Source: a virus. Taken from it: a stretch of DNA of 64,000 bases. Positions 5,165-17,300 of the stretch are shown piece by piece; the stretch's first letter is position 1, and the number at the start of each line of letters is the position of its first letter. The stretch is taken from IMG/VR virus record IMGVR_UViG_3300025101_000025, positions 1-64,000 of that record; one strand, written 5' to 3'. Position numbers and translations under genes: made by a program. Under the pieces are notes generated by a model. It was not told where the DNA came from, did no database searches, and worked only from the letters and a program-made list of their open reading frames with translations.

Positions 5165-5839
5165 ATGGCTTGCCTCTTTGCGAACCTTCCTGCCTACGAA
5201 GTATGGGTGAGAAAGGAATATTTAACGGATCATAAGAGTGGGCATGGAGAATTTGTCAAGGGCGTTTGGGTATCTGTAAAATCAATACCCGGACGTGCTT
5301 TTTATTTTGAAACATACTTACCTGAGTATGCTGCAATGTATGACAAGTTACCCATATCCGCGTTCGTCTCGTCACCTGAGAAACCTGATCCTGATATGAC
5401 ACTTCATAATTTACAGTTTTGGAACTGTATGGACTATGGTGTTGCGGTAATTCAAAAACAATTTGTCGGATCAATGCATTACGAAGTCTATACAAGAGAC
5501 TACGGAACACAAACCGGCACTTATATATGCACAATTGATAATTATCATCAAGATCCTGATGCAATTGATTATTCAACAAGTGAAAACCCAGCTGAACACA
5601 AGTCTCATAACCTAATTGAACTTGATAATGGTCAGTTTTGCCTCTATCCAAACAATCGAACACGTATTTACGACAACAGTTTGACACCAGAAGAACCTAC
5701 GATGCCTGATTTTAAGGTTTCAACGGTTTACTATCAGGTTGAGAACGGTCATGATCGTGATGGATTGGGAAATGATGAGAATTATTTCTGGAAAACAGCA
5801 AAAGAACGTAAACAAGACGAAGAAATTCCCGAATTCTAA
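5165..5839 (+). CDS. Conserved T4-like cyanophage protein, unknown (224 aa)
   Basis: A 224-residue soluble protein starting MACLFANLPAYEVWVRKEYL. The first half alternates hydrophobic and charged residues like a beta-rich domain (GVWVSVKSIPGRAFYFETYLPEY, split here as GVWVSVKSIPGR and FYFETYL), followed by tracts such as NLQFWNCMDYGVAVIQKQF. Homologues directly upstream of gp25 are, in my recollection, usual in T4-like cyanophages. Position suggests a virion or morphogenesis role, but no domain identifies it. Its stop overlaps the next start (TAATG). Confidence 0.8.
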   Translation: MACLFANLPAYEVWVRKEYLTDHKSGHGEFVKGVWVSVKSIPGRAFYFETYLPEYAAMYDKLPISAFVSSPEKPDPDMTLHNLQFWNCMDYGVAVIQKQFVGSMHYEVYTRDYGTQTGTYICTIDNYHQDPDAIDYSTSENPAEHKSHNLIELDNGQFCLYPNNRTRIYDNSLTPEEPTMPDFKVSTVYYQVENGHDRDGLGNDENYFWKTAKERKQDEEIPEF

Positions 5840-5997
5840 TGGAAACAAACGATTTTTTAGACAATCTTGCGAATCATCAATACCAAAAGATGCTTCGTGA
5901 GATTAATAATGATGATTTAACACCTAAAAAGAGTGATACAGTTGAAGAAAGTGAGATTTTTCCTAACGAAGAAAAACCTAAGCCACTTTATGAGTAA
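5839..5997 (+). CDS. Small acidic protein, unknown (52 aa)
   Basis: A 52-codon ORF starting METNDFLDNLANHQYQKML and ending EEKPKPLYE, translationally coupled to the preceding gene (TAATG). Acidic, with an N-terminal helix and a charged, probably disordered C-terminus. No family recognised. It is the last gene before the baseplate operon. Confidence 0.65.
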   Translation: METNDFLDNLANHQYQKMLREINNDDLTPKKSDTVEESEIFPNEEKPKPLYE

Positions 5998-6004
5998 AAA
6001 CCGT

Positions 6005-6012
6005 GATAAATA
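6005..6012 (+). promoter_or_regulatory. Late promoter GATAAATA before the baseplate wedge operon
   Basis: Match to NATAAATA, 21 nt before gp25. No further late box precedes gp6 or the giant gp7, so this box probably drives all three. Confidence 0.65.
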
Positions 6013-6033
6013 AGATAGGTCTACTACATCTAT

Positions 6034-6435
6034 ATGCCTCTTGAACGGGTAAAACAAGAATTTAAAGACATAAGTATGTCATTTCAGACTAATCCTCTGA
6101 ATGATGACCTTGTAGCATTGAAAAATGCGAATGCAATTGCAAGGTCAATTCGTAATATCGTCTTTACTGAACCCGGTGAGAAGTTTTTTAATCCAGATTT
6201 TGGATCAAGAATCACAAAATCACTATTTGAGAACGTAGATGAGATTGCTGCATCTGCAATTAAAGATGAAATAGAGTTTTCAATTCAAGAATTTGAACCA
6301 AGAGTTGAATTGATCGAAGTTACAGTGGTTCCTAACTTCGACAGTAACGAAATGAATGCAACAATTGTATATGAAATAGTAGGAATTGATGTTCCACCAC
6401 AACAATTAGAATTCGTGTTACTGCCGACAAGATAA
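6034..6435 (+). CDS. 25: Baseplate wedge subunit gp25
   Basis: 133 residues, essentially the length of T4 gp25. The family features are visible: NANAIARSIRNIVFTEPGEKFFNP at about residues 28-51 (seen as ARSIRNIVFT and EPGEKFFNP), then FGSRITKSLFE, the core EPR near 95, and LIEVTVVPNF before the final strand. GPW/gp25 proteins cap the sheath end of the baseplate and resemble lysozyme-like inner baseplate proteins of other contractile injection systems. The next gene, gp6, starts immediately after the stop, as expected for partners of the wedge. Confidence 0.95.
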   Translation: MPLERVKQEFKDISMSFQTNPLNDDLVALKNANAIARSIRNIVFTEPGEKFFNPDFGSRITKSLFENVDEIAASAIKDEIEFSIQEFEPRVELIEVTVVPNFDSNEMNATIVYEIVGIDVPPQQLEFVLLPTR

Positions 6436-8367
6436 ATGACACTTAAAAATTTTACAAATCTCGATTTTGATCAAATAAAACAGTCATTAAAGGATTATTT
6501 ACAAAATAATTCTAAATTTACTGACTATGATTTTGAAGGATCCAACTTATCAACAATATTAGACGTTCTAGCATATAATACTTACATCACATCTTATAAT
6601 GCAAACATGATATCGAATGAAGTTTTCATCGATTCAGCAACTTTGCGTGAAAATGTGGTTGCATTAGCAAGAAATATAGGTTATGTCCCTCGTTCTAAGA
6701 AATCTTCAAGGGCATTACTTACATTTTTTGCAGATATTTCTTCAGTTTCTCCATCTCCATCAAATTTAACACTTCGTAAAGGGCCTGTTGCAGCAGTTGA
6801 TGCACCATTTGGTCAACAATCGTTTGTTTTTAGCATACCTGAAGATAAAACTATCTCTGTTTTTGATGGAATTGCAGAATTTGACGATCTTGAGGTGTTT
6901 GAAGGAACAGTTTTAGATCAAACGTTTACATTTTCATCAAGAAATCGCTTTCAAAAGTTTATATTACCAAATACTGGAATAGATTTAGACACTTTAGTTG
7001 TAAAAGTCAAACCTTCAGCTGATTCTACAGTGTCAATTAAGTATGAAAGGCATGATAATCTGTTTGATGATGACACAGGATCAGTAATTAATGGAAATTC
7101 TAACATTTATTTCTTACAAGAGGTTTCAAGTGAGCAATATGAGTTAATATTTGGTGATAATATCTTTGGAAAGGCACTTCAAGATGGAAATGTCATCGAA
7201 GTTTCATATATTGTAACCTCTGGTGACGCTGCAAACGGTGTAAATTCATTTAATTATGCGGGAAGTTTATATTATACTCGAAATTCTGTTGAAATAAACG
7301 TAACGACAGGAATTTCTTTGATTACAAGTCCACTTTCATCAAGTGGAGGAGAGTCAATTGAATCTGTTGACTCAATTCGTAAGTTTGCACCTCAAATTTA
7401 TGCAACTCAGAACCGTGCTTTGAGTGCAAATGACTTTGAAGTGTTGATTCCCAATAAAATTTACCCTGAAACTGAATCAATTTCTGTTTTTGGTGGTGAA
7501 GATCTTGTTCCTCCTCAGTTTGGAAAGGTTTTTATTAGCATCAAACCAAGAAATGGTGATTTTGTTCCAAATTTAATCAAACAAAACATAAAAAGAGATT
7601 TGAAAAAGTATTCTGTAGCAGGAATTGTTCCAGAAATACTAGATTTGAAGTATTTGTTTGTTGAAACTAACAGTAAAGTGTATTATAACACAAATTTAGC
7701 ACCAAGTGCGTCATTTGTTTCGACAAAAGTTCAACGTGATATTACAAAATACGCAGAATCTTCTGAATTAAACAAATATGGAGCTAGATTTAAGTATAGT
7801 AAGTTTTTAAAAGTGATTGATCAGAGTCATGAATCAGTTACTTCTAATATTACAACTGTTGAAATGAGAAGAGATCTCCGATTAGCAGTTTTAGAGACTG
7901 CTGAGTATGCAATTGACTTTGGAAATCAGTTTCATATCAAATCAATGAATGGTTTTAATATTAGAACGAGTGCATTTCGTGTTTCAAACATAAACACTGA
8001 TGTTTACTTATATGACGTTCCAAATGCAAATGGGGAAACTGGTCAAATCAATCTATTTTCATTGAATGCTGGAACATCAACACCAGTAATACAAAGAAGA
8101 AATATAGGTGTTATAAATTATGTTACAGGTAGGATTACATTAGATCCAATAAATATTATTTCAGGTAAAACAAAAGATAATGTTCAAATTATGGAGATAT
8201 CTGTATCTCCTGAATCGAACGATATTATCGGATTACAGGATCTTTATTTGCGACTAGATAGTAGTGTTGTAGATACAGTCGTTGATGATATTAGTTCTGG
8301 TATTGACCCATCTGGATCAAATTACACAGTCACCACAAGTTATTCTCAAGGAAACATCATAAGATAA
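6436..8367 (+). CDS. 6: Baseplate wedge subunit gp6
   Basis: 643 residues against about 660 in T4. The N-terminus MTLKNFTNLDFDQIKQSL and the run GSNLSTILDVLAYNTYITSY (about residues 36-55) followed by NANMISNEVFIDSATLRENV are typical of gp6 in T4-like phages. The mid-region SIRKFAPQIYATQNRALSANDFE matches the gp6/J-like baseplate core. gp6 dimers join neighbouring wedges and drive the change from hexagon to star on contraction. It starts right after gp25 and one base before the giant gp7, so it shares the late operon. Confidence 0.95.
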   Translation: MTLKNFTNLDFDQIKQSLKDYLQNNSKFTDYDFEGSNLSTILDVLAYNTYITSYNANMISNEVFIDSATLRENVVALARNIGYVPRSKKSSRALLTFFADISSVSPSPSNLTLRKGPVAAVDAPFGQQSFVFSIPEDKTISVFDGIAEFDDLEVFEGTVLDQTFTFSSRNRFQKFILPNTGIDLDTLVVKVKPSADSTVSIKYERHDNLFDDDTGSVINGNSNIYFLQEVSSEQYELIFGDNIFGKALQDGNVIEVSYIVTSGDAANGVNSFNYAGSLYYTRNSVEINVTTGISLITSPLSSSGGESIESVDSIRKFAPQIYATQNRALSANDFEVLIPNKIYPETESISVFGGEDLVPPQFGKVFISIKPRNGDFVPNLIKQNIKRDLKKYSVAGIVPEILDLKYLFVETNSKVYYNTNLAPSASFVSTKVQRDITKYAESSELNKYGARFKYSKFLKVIDQSHESVTSNITTVEMRRDLRLAVLETAEYAIDFGNQFHIKSMNGFNIRTSAFRVSNINTDVYLYDVPNANGETGQINLFSLNAGTSTPVIQRRNIGVINYVTGRITLDPINIISGKTKDNVQIMEISVSPESNDIIGLQDLYLRLDSSVVDTVVDDISSGIDPSGSNYTVTTSYSQGNIIR

Positions 8368-8368
8368 G

Positions 8369-11300
8369 ATGTCAGAAAAAAGAGTTAAGTTAAATCAGAT
8401 TGTAAAAAATCAACTTCCTTCCTATGTGAGGGAGGATTTTCCATTAGTTGGTGATTTTTTATCCCAATACTATCTTGGACAAGAGTATCAAGGTGGGCCA
8501 ATTGATCTTATTCAAAATATTGACTCTTATATTAAATTAAATGAATCTGCAAACAATGTAAAGACAACAACTACATCTAAAACTGTTGGAATATCTTCTG
8601 ATATTATTTTTGTTGCAAATACAAATGGATTTCCTGACCAAAATGGGTTGTTAAAGATAAATGATGAGATAATCACATATGAAAGTAAGACAGATATAAG
8701 TTTTGTTAATTGTTCTAGAGGTTTTAGTGGTATTACTTCATTCACTAATCCATCTGACCCTGAAGATTTAGTTTTTTCTTCATCATTAACCACAAATCAT
8801 GAAAAAGACACTGTAGTTGAAAACTTAAGTGTTTTATTTTTAGATGAATTTTTAAAAAAGACAAAAAATCAATTTTTATACGGTTTTCAAAAAGATTTAT
8901 CAACAAATTTAAACCAAGCTCAATTTTTAAGGCAATCAAAAGACTTTTATTCAACAAGAGGAACTGATGATTCGTTTAAAATACTGTTTGGTGCTCTGTA
9001 TGGCGAACATGCAAGCATTATAAGACCTATTGACAATGTTATATCACCATCAAACGCTAATTACCGAGTAACCAAGGATATTATAGTTGAACCAGTTGAA
9101 GGTGATCCAGAAAATTTGTTAAACAAGACTCTTTTTCAAGATTTGTTTGAAAATGTATCAAAAGCATATGCACCAATATCAAATATTGAAAAAATCTCGG
9201 TTGGAATACTTACAAACACATATTATAAGATTAGTTTAGATGGATCGTTCAATCAAGGTGATGGATCAACTGAATTATTGTATGGAAATTTTTCTGAACA
9301 TGCAAAAACAAAGATTATTGGACAAGTTGGTATAGCACAAACATTTTTAGATGTTGATTCTACATTAGGGTTTCCAAATTCAGGAACTTTAACTTTTGCA
9401 TATGAGAATGGAAGTATTGGTGTTTGCACTTATGCTCAAAAAACAATAAATCAATTTTTAGGAATCAATACAACTGGAATTACTGCAACAATTTCTGATA
9501 ATACGTTTATTGATCAGAATACTTTTGCATATGCTGAAGATAACGGTGTTCAAGATGGAATTAAATTAAAAATACGTTCAGTTCTAAACAATTTAGATTT
9601 ACCAATCGAAACTTATTATCAATTATCTGGTTCAAAGGTAAAAATAAAATCTTTAGGTAAGATAGCAGATGGTTTTAAGGAAAATGGGTGGTTATTCAAC
9701 ACAGCTCAAAGTTATGTTGTAAAAAACTTAAGTATAGTTGATTCTGTTAATAATACATTTAAACTTGTTACTCAAGATGTCAATATTTTAAGAATTGGTG
9801 ATAAAATTACAACTCATGAAACACAGGCATCAGGTGCTCAATGGGGTGATAAAATAACAGATGGATTTGATCCCGTTTCAAATAAAATTTATACTGTTAC
9901 TGATGTTTTCGATGAAAATACTTGTTTGATAACTGGAACAGGTATTTCTGATCCAACAAAAGTTACAAAAGTAACTCGTCGAATATCAAAAATTGATTCT
10001 GACCTACATCCAGATTTAAACCAGTTTACTGCTAATATTCAAAACGTATATCTTAAACCAGATATTGGATTAGTTAGAGGTGTGCCATATTATGGCCCTT
10101 CACATCAGCATAAAGGTAAAAGCATGGTGGGAGCACAACATGTTCCTTTTCCTCATGATTTTATTATACCAGATCCTAATTCAAACAAAGTTTTAGTTGC
10201 ATCTTCATCATTACCCTTTACTGGTGTTACAAAATTAAATCCTAAACTTCAAAAATTTACTTTTAGTGGAACTTACGATTTAAATGACGAAGAAATAAAA
10301 ATTACTGATCAAGTTGATCATAACTACTTCACTGGTGATAAAGTTTACTACACACCTGAAAAGACAAAAATAACAAATACACTACCTGATGGAACAGAGG
10401 TAGTTCAAGAGTTTATTGCAAGTCAACTATTTGATGAAGGATTATATTTCATAAAGAGAGTTAATGGTAATACTGTAAAGTTTGCAAAGAGTCAATCAGA
10501 TATTAATGGTAATAATTTTGTAAAGGTTAAAACTCCAAATGGTGTTGATAACGTTACTATCACTTCTAATGATATTGAAAAGTTTGAATATCAAGGAAAG
10601 AAAATAGAAACTCAAAAACTTTTCAGAGAATTTAAAACACCAATAAATGATGGGGTATCATATCCTACAACATCAGGTTATACAGGTCTTTTAGTCAATG
10701 GTGTAGAGGTATTAAATTACAAATCAAAAAATTCTGTTTTTTATGGACAGTTAAACAGTATTGATGTTGTTAAAGGTGGAGAAAATTATGATGTTATCAA
10801 TCCACCAGTTTTATCCATTACAGATTCTGTAGGAACAGCAGCGACTGGAAAATGTTCCGTTAAAGGAAGTTTTAAAGAAATTAAAATATTAGAATCTGGA
10901 TTTGATTATATCGAAGATCCGGTTATAAAAATAACAGGAGGAAATGGTATCGGGGCAAATGCTGTTCCAAAGTTAAGTATCGTTCCACATGAATCAGTAT
11001 TTAATGCTGATGGTGTAGGATTAGGAACTGTAAACATTGGAGTTGTTACAGCTACCACTGCAGGTGTAAATACATCTTCAATAGGATTTAGCACCTATCA
11101 CAGGTTTAGACAGGGTGAGAGGGTCGTATATGATACTCTGGGGGGTATTCCATTAGTTGGGTTGACTACAGATTCAACTTACTATGTTAATAGTGTTTCG
11201 GAATATACAATCAAACTTCATAAAACATATTCTGATTCTGTAACTGGTATTAATACTATTTCGATTTCTAATTTTGGAAATGGAGTTCAGTCATTTAAAT

Positions 11301-14300
11301 CATTAAATGGAAAGGCTATTGTTAGTTCAATTGCATTATTAGATAATGGTGTGGGTTATGAAAATAAAGAAAGAACTTGTAATTCAATTGGAATTAACAC
11401 AGCATTAGATTCAATTAACATTCCTGATCACGGATTCCAAACAGGTGAGACTCTTCGTTATTCGGTTGATGGAACAACAATAGATGGATTGGTTACAACA
11501 ATAGATTACTTAGTTTCAATTGTTGATGAAGATAATTTTAAACTAGCAGCTGCAGGTGTTGGAACAACCTCTAAAGATTTTTACTTAAAAACAAATCAAT
11601 TCCAAGAATTAAGAAGTGTAGGGTTAGGAACTCATAAATTTAACTACCCACCAATAAGTGTAGAAATAATTGGTAAAGTAGGTTTATCATCAGTAGCAGG
11701 AAAAACATATGATGCTGTGTTACAACCACTTGTTAGAGGAGAAATAACATCAGTTAACTTAACAAATAACGGTGTAGGATATGGTGCTTCAGAAATTATA
11801 AACTTTGACAGGAAACCTGACATCAATTTAAATTCTGGACGTAATGCTGTCTTAACTCCTGTTGTCGCTAATGGTAGAATAGTTGATGTTAGTGTAAGTT
11901 TTGGAGGAACTGATTATAACTCTCCACCAGATCTAGTTGTATTAGGAATTGGATCTGATGCTAAATTAACTCCTGAGTTAAATTCAGCAGGTAATATTGT
12001 TTCAGTTAATATTCAAAGTGGTGGTATAGGATATGGAGTATCATCAACATTCATAAGAATAGATCCTGCAGGAAAAGGATTTAAAGGTGATCCTGTTTTA
12101 CAGTCATGGACAATTAACGAAATAAAGAAAAATGAATTAAACTTGAACGATGATGATGTTTTCATAAGTTCTCCTGTTAATTCAGAGTATGGATTGCAGT
12201 GTTCTTATGCATACGCTCCACGTAATCTTAGACAAATATCTTATGCAAGTGATGCTGATGGAAATATTCTTTATGGTAAGAAAGATTTAAAGATTGTAAA
12301 TGGAGTTGAGTCTGACAGTGATTCACATTCCCCAATACTTGGTTATGCCTATGATGGTAATCCAATATATGGGCCTTTTGGTTTTGTTAATAAAACCGGT
12401 GGTAATGTTGTTCAATTAGAGTCTGGGTATAGTGAAGAAGCAAATAAAAAATCAAATAGACCGCCAACAAGTATTTTCCCACCAGAATTTTTTATTGAAG
12501 ATTTTACATATAATCCATCAGATAACGATGCTGTATTAGATGAAAACAATGGTAGATTTTGTATCACACCAGAATTTCCAAAAGGAACATATGCATACTT
12601 TGCTACTTTTGATACGACTCCTGCATCAGATGGTATATTCAAAAATTTCAAAAAACCAAAGTTCCCTTATTTGATTGGTGATAGTTTTAAATCACAACCA
12701 AATAATTTCAACTTTAATAGATTATCTAATCAAGATAACTATGATCTTGAAAAATCAAATTGTGTAAGAAACACATATCCATATTCATTTAATAAAGATT
12801 TTAGTGGTTATGATTATATCTTACAATCAAATCAGTTTGTAACACAAGACTCTACAATTAATTTTGCAGAAAAAGGCGGTGTCGATAGAGTTGGTATTTT
12901 ATCAGCAGGTAGAAACTATCAAGTCAATGATAAACTTGTTTTTGATGATAGCATTACATCATCATTCAATGCATCAGGTAAAGTAAGTAGAATAAAAGGC
13001 CCTGATATTTCTGAGATAAGTGTTGTTACAACAACTAAGGAAAATATAGAATTTTTCCCAGATTCAAAAAATACATTTGTTGGAATTGCTACAACAAGTA
13101 TTAACTTACAAAATAATACAATCGTCAATGTTGGTTCTCTATCAACAACAACAACTTCTTTACAAGGGTCTTATGCAATAGGAATTACTTCAGACAGACT
13201 TATACTATCTCAAGGTATTGGAACAGCAGCAGCAACTGGTGTTGTTACCTTTTTCCCTGTTGTAGGTGATTTGAGAAGAATAAAGGAAAATGATAGATTC
13301 AAAGTTGGTATTGGAACAGAAGTAATAAAAGTATTGAACGTAGATCGTAGATTGGCAAGGATAAGAGTTTTAAGATCACAAAGTGGAATTGCAACTAATA
13401 TTGGAATATCTCATACAGCATCAACAATTCTTGAAGAAATACCAAGAACATTTAAAATAACAACAGGATTTACAACATCAGTTGATTTAAAAGAGAATAG
13501 AGAATACTATTTTGATCCTGAAGAAGCAGTAGGTTTTGGAACTACATCTGGTGTAGGTGTGGGAACATTTAGATCATTTAGCAATCCCGGAGCTGGAATT
13601 ACTGGCATATTCATACCAAGTCAGTCATTATACATTCCGGGTCATGGATTAAAAACTGGTGATGTTGTTACATATCAAACAACAGGAACAGCTCTTAAAG
13701 TCAAATTTAAAAGCACAGTCCCAACTGTTAACTCAACTTTATTTGTTGACTCACCACTCTTTGTAGCAAATCAAGCAACTAATTTTATAGGTCTATCAAC
13801 TGTTAGAATTGGATTAGGATCTACTGGGTTTGTTGGAATTGGATCAACTTTAGCAGGAGCAGAATTAGTATATTTCCTAGATGCTGGTGCGGGTGATATT
13901 CATAGTCTTAAGACAAAATTTGATAATGTCATCACTGGACAAATTCAGAAGAATCAAGTATCTGTAGTTGGAACAGCAACACATGGTTTAAAAAATAATG
14001 ATACTGTATTCATCGATGTAAATCCCGGTTTAACAACTACTGTTACAGTTAAATACAATGTTTCAAATAGAAAAGTAGTATTCAATCCTTTATCTTACAA
14101 TGACTCTGGTATTACATCAGCAACATCTTTAACTGGTATTCCGAATACAATTAATATAAGTGATCATGGTCTTACAACTGGTCAAAAAGTTATTCATACA
14201 TTTAGTGGTTCAGAAAGTTCTTTAGTTAATGATAAAGAATATTACGTATATGTTGTTGATAGCGATAAAATATCACTTGTTGAAAATAAATATGAAGTTA

Positions 14301-17300
14301 AAAAATTAAAACCAGATTTTGTAAAAGTTGCTATAACAACAGCTGGAACTCTATCACCTGTCAATCCTCCAGTTAAATTCTATAGAGACTCGACTGTTAA
14401 TTTTGATTTATCTGATTCTTCTTTATCATATGTCCAAAGTTCAACGAGTTATCCTGCATTTAAATTTGAGTTATACAAGGATGTAAATTTAAGTCAAAAT
14501 TATGAAACAAGTGGAAAGACTGATACTTTTGAAGTAACAAGAACAGGAACAACTGGTGTTACATCAAATGCAAAACTAACTTTAAAAGTAGACAAAAATA
14601 CACCAAAATTATTATACTACAAATTAGTTGCAGTTAATAGTGATGACAATACAAATGAAAATAAAGAAATAGTTGTAGATAATGAAATTGATTTAAATAA
14701 TCAACTCATTATTAAAAATAGTGAATATAACGGTCAATTTAATATTGTATCAACAGGGAATACAACATTCATATATGATATAAGTTCAATTCCCGAATCT
14801 ACATCATACACATCATCATCATCTAAATTAAAATATTCTACAATATCAACAACAGCGTATGGTGGAATTGATCAACTATTCCTTACTGATCGTGGTGGTG
14901 GATATCTTTCTATTCCCGGAATCACAACTATTACATCGGATGTTGGAGATGGTGCAATAATTGAAACATTTAGTTCAACAATAGGTAAAGTATCAAAAAC
15001 TACTTTAGAAAATATAGGTTTTGACTATCCATCAGATCCTACTTTAAGACCAGACGTATTATTCCCACAAGTATTAAGAATAACTCCTCTAACAGGATTT
15101 AGATCAATTGGAATTACATCGCTTGGTGTTGGGTATATTCAAGATCCGAATCTCGTGGTTATTGATGGTGTAACTAAAAAACAAATTACTGATGTTGATT
15201 TAAGATTCAAACCTGATGAATTATTTGTAGAGATTTTGGAGAATAGTGAGTCGATGAATGCATCAACTCCAACAATTATTCCTACAGGTAATTCTAATGG
15301 AATAAGAGTTTCAAATTTAACATATACTGCTACAGATAATTCTGTTACTGCAACTATTAAAAATTCATTTAGTGGTGTAGTTGGTTTTTCTGGAACATTC
15401 ATAGATCCCTTCCCATTTACTGTTGGTGATAAGGTTTTAGTTGAAAATGCTAGTGTAGGTGTCGGATCAACAGCATCTGGATTTAACTCTGCAAATTATG
15501 ATTTTGCTCGATTTGAAATTATCGAGGTAACACCAAACTATGGTGGAATAGGAACGGTCAAATATAGTATGAATGACTATTTGACAAAGAACGTAGATTT
15601 CCCCGGTGTATTTGACTCTGTAAATTCAGTTACGACATTAATACCTGACAAGTGGTTCCCACAATTTGATATTAAATTACAACCTAATGAGTTTAGGAAA
15701 GGTGATGATGTAGAAAGTGTCGATTCAACTGGAACTAAAATTACAGGAACTGTTTTTGATTGGAATAATTCATCTAAGTATCTAACAGTTGAAAGTTCTA
15801 GAGAATTTGAAAACAATCAACTTATAGAACAAGTAAGATTCCGTGGTGAGAGAGTTGGAAACAAAACATATTCATCACCAACAGGAGCGAAGGGTTTAAT
15901 AAAAGAGATTGTAAAATTTGGTAGTCATTATGATCTTGATTACTTCTCTGAAGTTGAAAATGGATGGGAGTATAAAACTGGTTTCTTAAATGATGAATTA
16001 CAAAGAGTTCATGACAATGATTATTATCAGGCTTTCTCATATTCTATAAAATCAAAAGTTCAAATTAAAGAATGGGAAAATACTGTCAGTTCTTTAAATC
16101 ATACAGCAGGATTTAAAAAGTTTAGTGACCTACAAATCGAGTCTGATCAATTATCATCATCATCGAATAAATTATCTAATATCGATCCTTCAAAAAGTGT
16201 TGTTACAACTTTAGTTGATCTAATTGGTGTAGAAAGTATACACCGTGAATACAATTTTGATCTAGCAACTGAAAATTATTTGGTTGGTTTAACAAAACCA
16301 CTATCAGATGAAATAAACTTTAGTTCAAGATTAATCACTGACTTTGCAGAATCTGTTTCAAATAGAGTTGTTCAAATTGATGACTTCAGTAATATCTTTA
16401 ATAACAACCCCAGAACAACTCGATATGCAGATGTGTATCGTAATAAACTATCTGATGGTAGAACTCAGATGTTCTTTGCGCTTGTTTCAGATAGATTGTT
16501 TACTGGTGAAAGACAAATAACAATCGTAAATACTCTCCATGATACAGGAAGAGGTCAAACCATGCTTAATCAGTATGGTGATATTGATACTGTTCTCGAT
16601 TTAGGATCTTTCGATTATGTTATTGATGGTAATGAATCTGTTTTAAGATACTTCCCAAACAAATTCAAACTTAATAATTATAATGTTGTATTATGGTCTT
16701 ATCAAATTGATGCTCAAAAATTAGGTATATCGACTGATACAGTATCATGTGGTAGCACGACCCTTCCAGCAGCACCTGCTAACCCTACAACAGGTCTTAA
16801 TGGATCTTTAATAAGTATTGCCACAACTGCCGTTACAATCGCTGGAGGGGCAGCAGGGACGGTCTTCACGCTAGGTGGTATTGGAACAAATATATCCGGA
16901 CACAGATCTGCAAAAGTATTAGTTAGTGTTGAAGCTGGTGGTGGAACTTTAAATGGTAGTGTTGAGTATGATCAAGTAAATCTAATACATGATGGAACTA
17001 ATGTTGGATTCCAAGAGTTTGGTCAGTTAACTATTCACTCAGTCGATGCTTACTCATCAACAGGTAATATAGGAACATACTTCCCATTCATGGATGGGGA
17101 TGATCTTGTTCTTTCTTATACTCCAAATGCGGGTATGACAACTGCACATATTAATGCATTGGCAATTGGTATTGCAACTGAAGGTTATATTGGAATCGGA
17201 TCATATGATTTCTCATATGCAGAGATGTCTGCACAATCAACTGGTATTTCATCTAGTGCGACACCAATACCTGTAGGTATTGCAAGTTACAGTAATGAAT

